Positions 63,857-64,000 of a stretch of 64,000 bases of DNA are shown here, piece by piece. The notes below the pieces were generated by a model. The model was not told the DNA's origin. It made no database searches and saw nothing but the letters and a program-made list of their open reading frames with translations. The position numbers and the translations under genes were made by a program. Source of the DNA: Planctomycetota bacterium (lineage in GTDB: Bacteria; Planctomycetota; UBA1135; GCA-002686595); NCBI GenBank assembly GCA_023150475.1, contig JAKLKU010000019.1, positions 62,001 through 126,000 on the forward strand, given 5' to 3'. Numbering within the stretch: position 1 is the stretch's first letter; each line of letters begins with the position of its first letter.

Positions 63857-64000
63857 ATGAGCGAGTTGGCGGCGAGAGTGCGCGCGGGCGAAGCGCTGGT
63901 CGCGGGCGTGCTCTCCGGCACCTCGGCGGACGCGATCGACGTCGGCGTCGCGCGCTTCGAGAGCGAGCGTGTCGTGAACGCGTCCGTCGCGGCCTCGTCG
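63857..64000 (+). CDS. anmK: Anhydro-N-acetylmuramic acid kinase, N-terminal part
   Basis: First 48 residues, cut by the window end. VAGVLSGTSADAIDVGVARF matches the AnmK ATP-binding N-terminus, normally GVMSGTSLDGID/V. The enzyme phosphorylates and opens 1,6-anhydroMurNAc in peptidoglycan recycling. Start ATG 63857. The divergent NtrC-type gene is 46 bases away, so promoter elements overlap both starts. The presence of AnmK implies a peptidoglycan-containing cell. Confidence 0.8.
   Translation, partial: MSELAARVRAGEALVAGVLSGTSADAIDVGVARFESERVVNASVAASS

Overview
The window is very GC-rich bacterial chromosome, almost fully coding, with no phage, integron, CRISPR array or intact insertion sequence. 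The gene set suggests a Gram-negative member of the PVC group, most likely a planctomycete. Evidence: KDO activation (kdsB) for LPS, many secreted carboxypeptidase-regulatory-like and Ig-like proteins, a Hanks-type kinase fused to a formylglycine-generating-enzyme-like (SUMF1) domain, an MglA/roadblock operon, and the gene order kdsB-pyrG that I recall from chlamydiae. Phylum placement is inference; a 16S gene or ribosomal protein tree would decide it.

Layout. 1-7.1 kb: inositol-monophosphatase-like protein, translationally coupled DinB-family/thioredoxin reductase, an SDR, a secreted regulatory-like-domain protein, a YdeI-like protein. 7.2-13.6 kb: TPR/AAA+ ATPase coupled to a TPR membrane protein, ferredoxin-MBL hydrolase, large surface protein. 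13.6-19.1 kb: three glycosyltransferases and an exported YCII-SRPBCC fusion behind a promoter with a palindromic operator. 19.3-22.9 kb: rhombotarget lipoprotein and its rhombosortase, rho, coaE. 23.5-27.3 kb: coiled-coil membrane protein, tatC, cinA, tRNA-Gln. 27.5-31.6 kb (minus): gcvT-gcvH-lipoate ligase-sulfatase-like lipoprotein. 31.7-37.1 kb: beta-propeller-like exported protein and an 1166-residue Ig-repeat lipoprotein closed by a strong terminator. 37.3-41.7 kb: five-gene operon of TPR and roadblock proteins around a tail-anchored MglA-type GTPase. 41.8-43.0 kb: rpmB, a 22-residue Lys-rich peptide and HU. 43.4-44.4 kb: an exported orphan of atypical composition. 44.6-48.7 kb: metG, EI24-like membrane protein, glutaryl-CoA-dehydrogenase-like enzyme. 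48.7-55.1 kb: HD-GYP/HEAT pair, then kinase plus unknown partner. 55.2-61.0 kb (minus): GT-C-like membrane protein, lipoprotein, kdsB, pyrG. 61.2-64 kb: LysM protein, five tandem terminator-like hairpins, an NtrC-type regulator and the start of anmK.

The best candidate for an undescribed system is the MglA/roadblock operon (37.3-41.7 kb): a Ras-like polarity GTPase carries its own Pro/Ala linker and C-terminal membrane anchor, and is cotranscribed with three roadblock-type proteins and a membrane TPR protein, between a terminator and a terminator-like hairpin. Other notable units are the dedicated rhombosortase/target pair, the detached Lys-rich micropeptide upstream of HU, the HD-GYP/HEAT pair with apparently shared N-terminal modules, and the five-copy terminator array.
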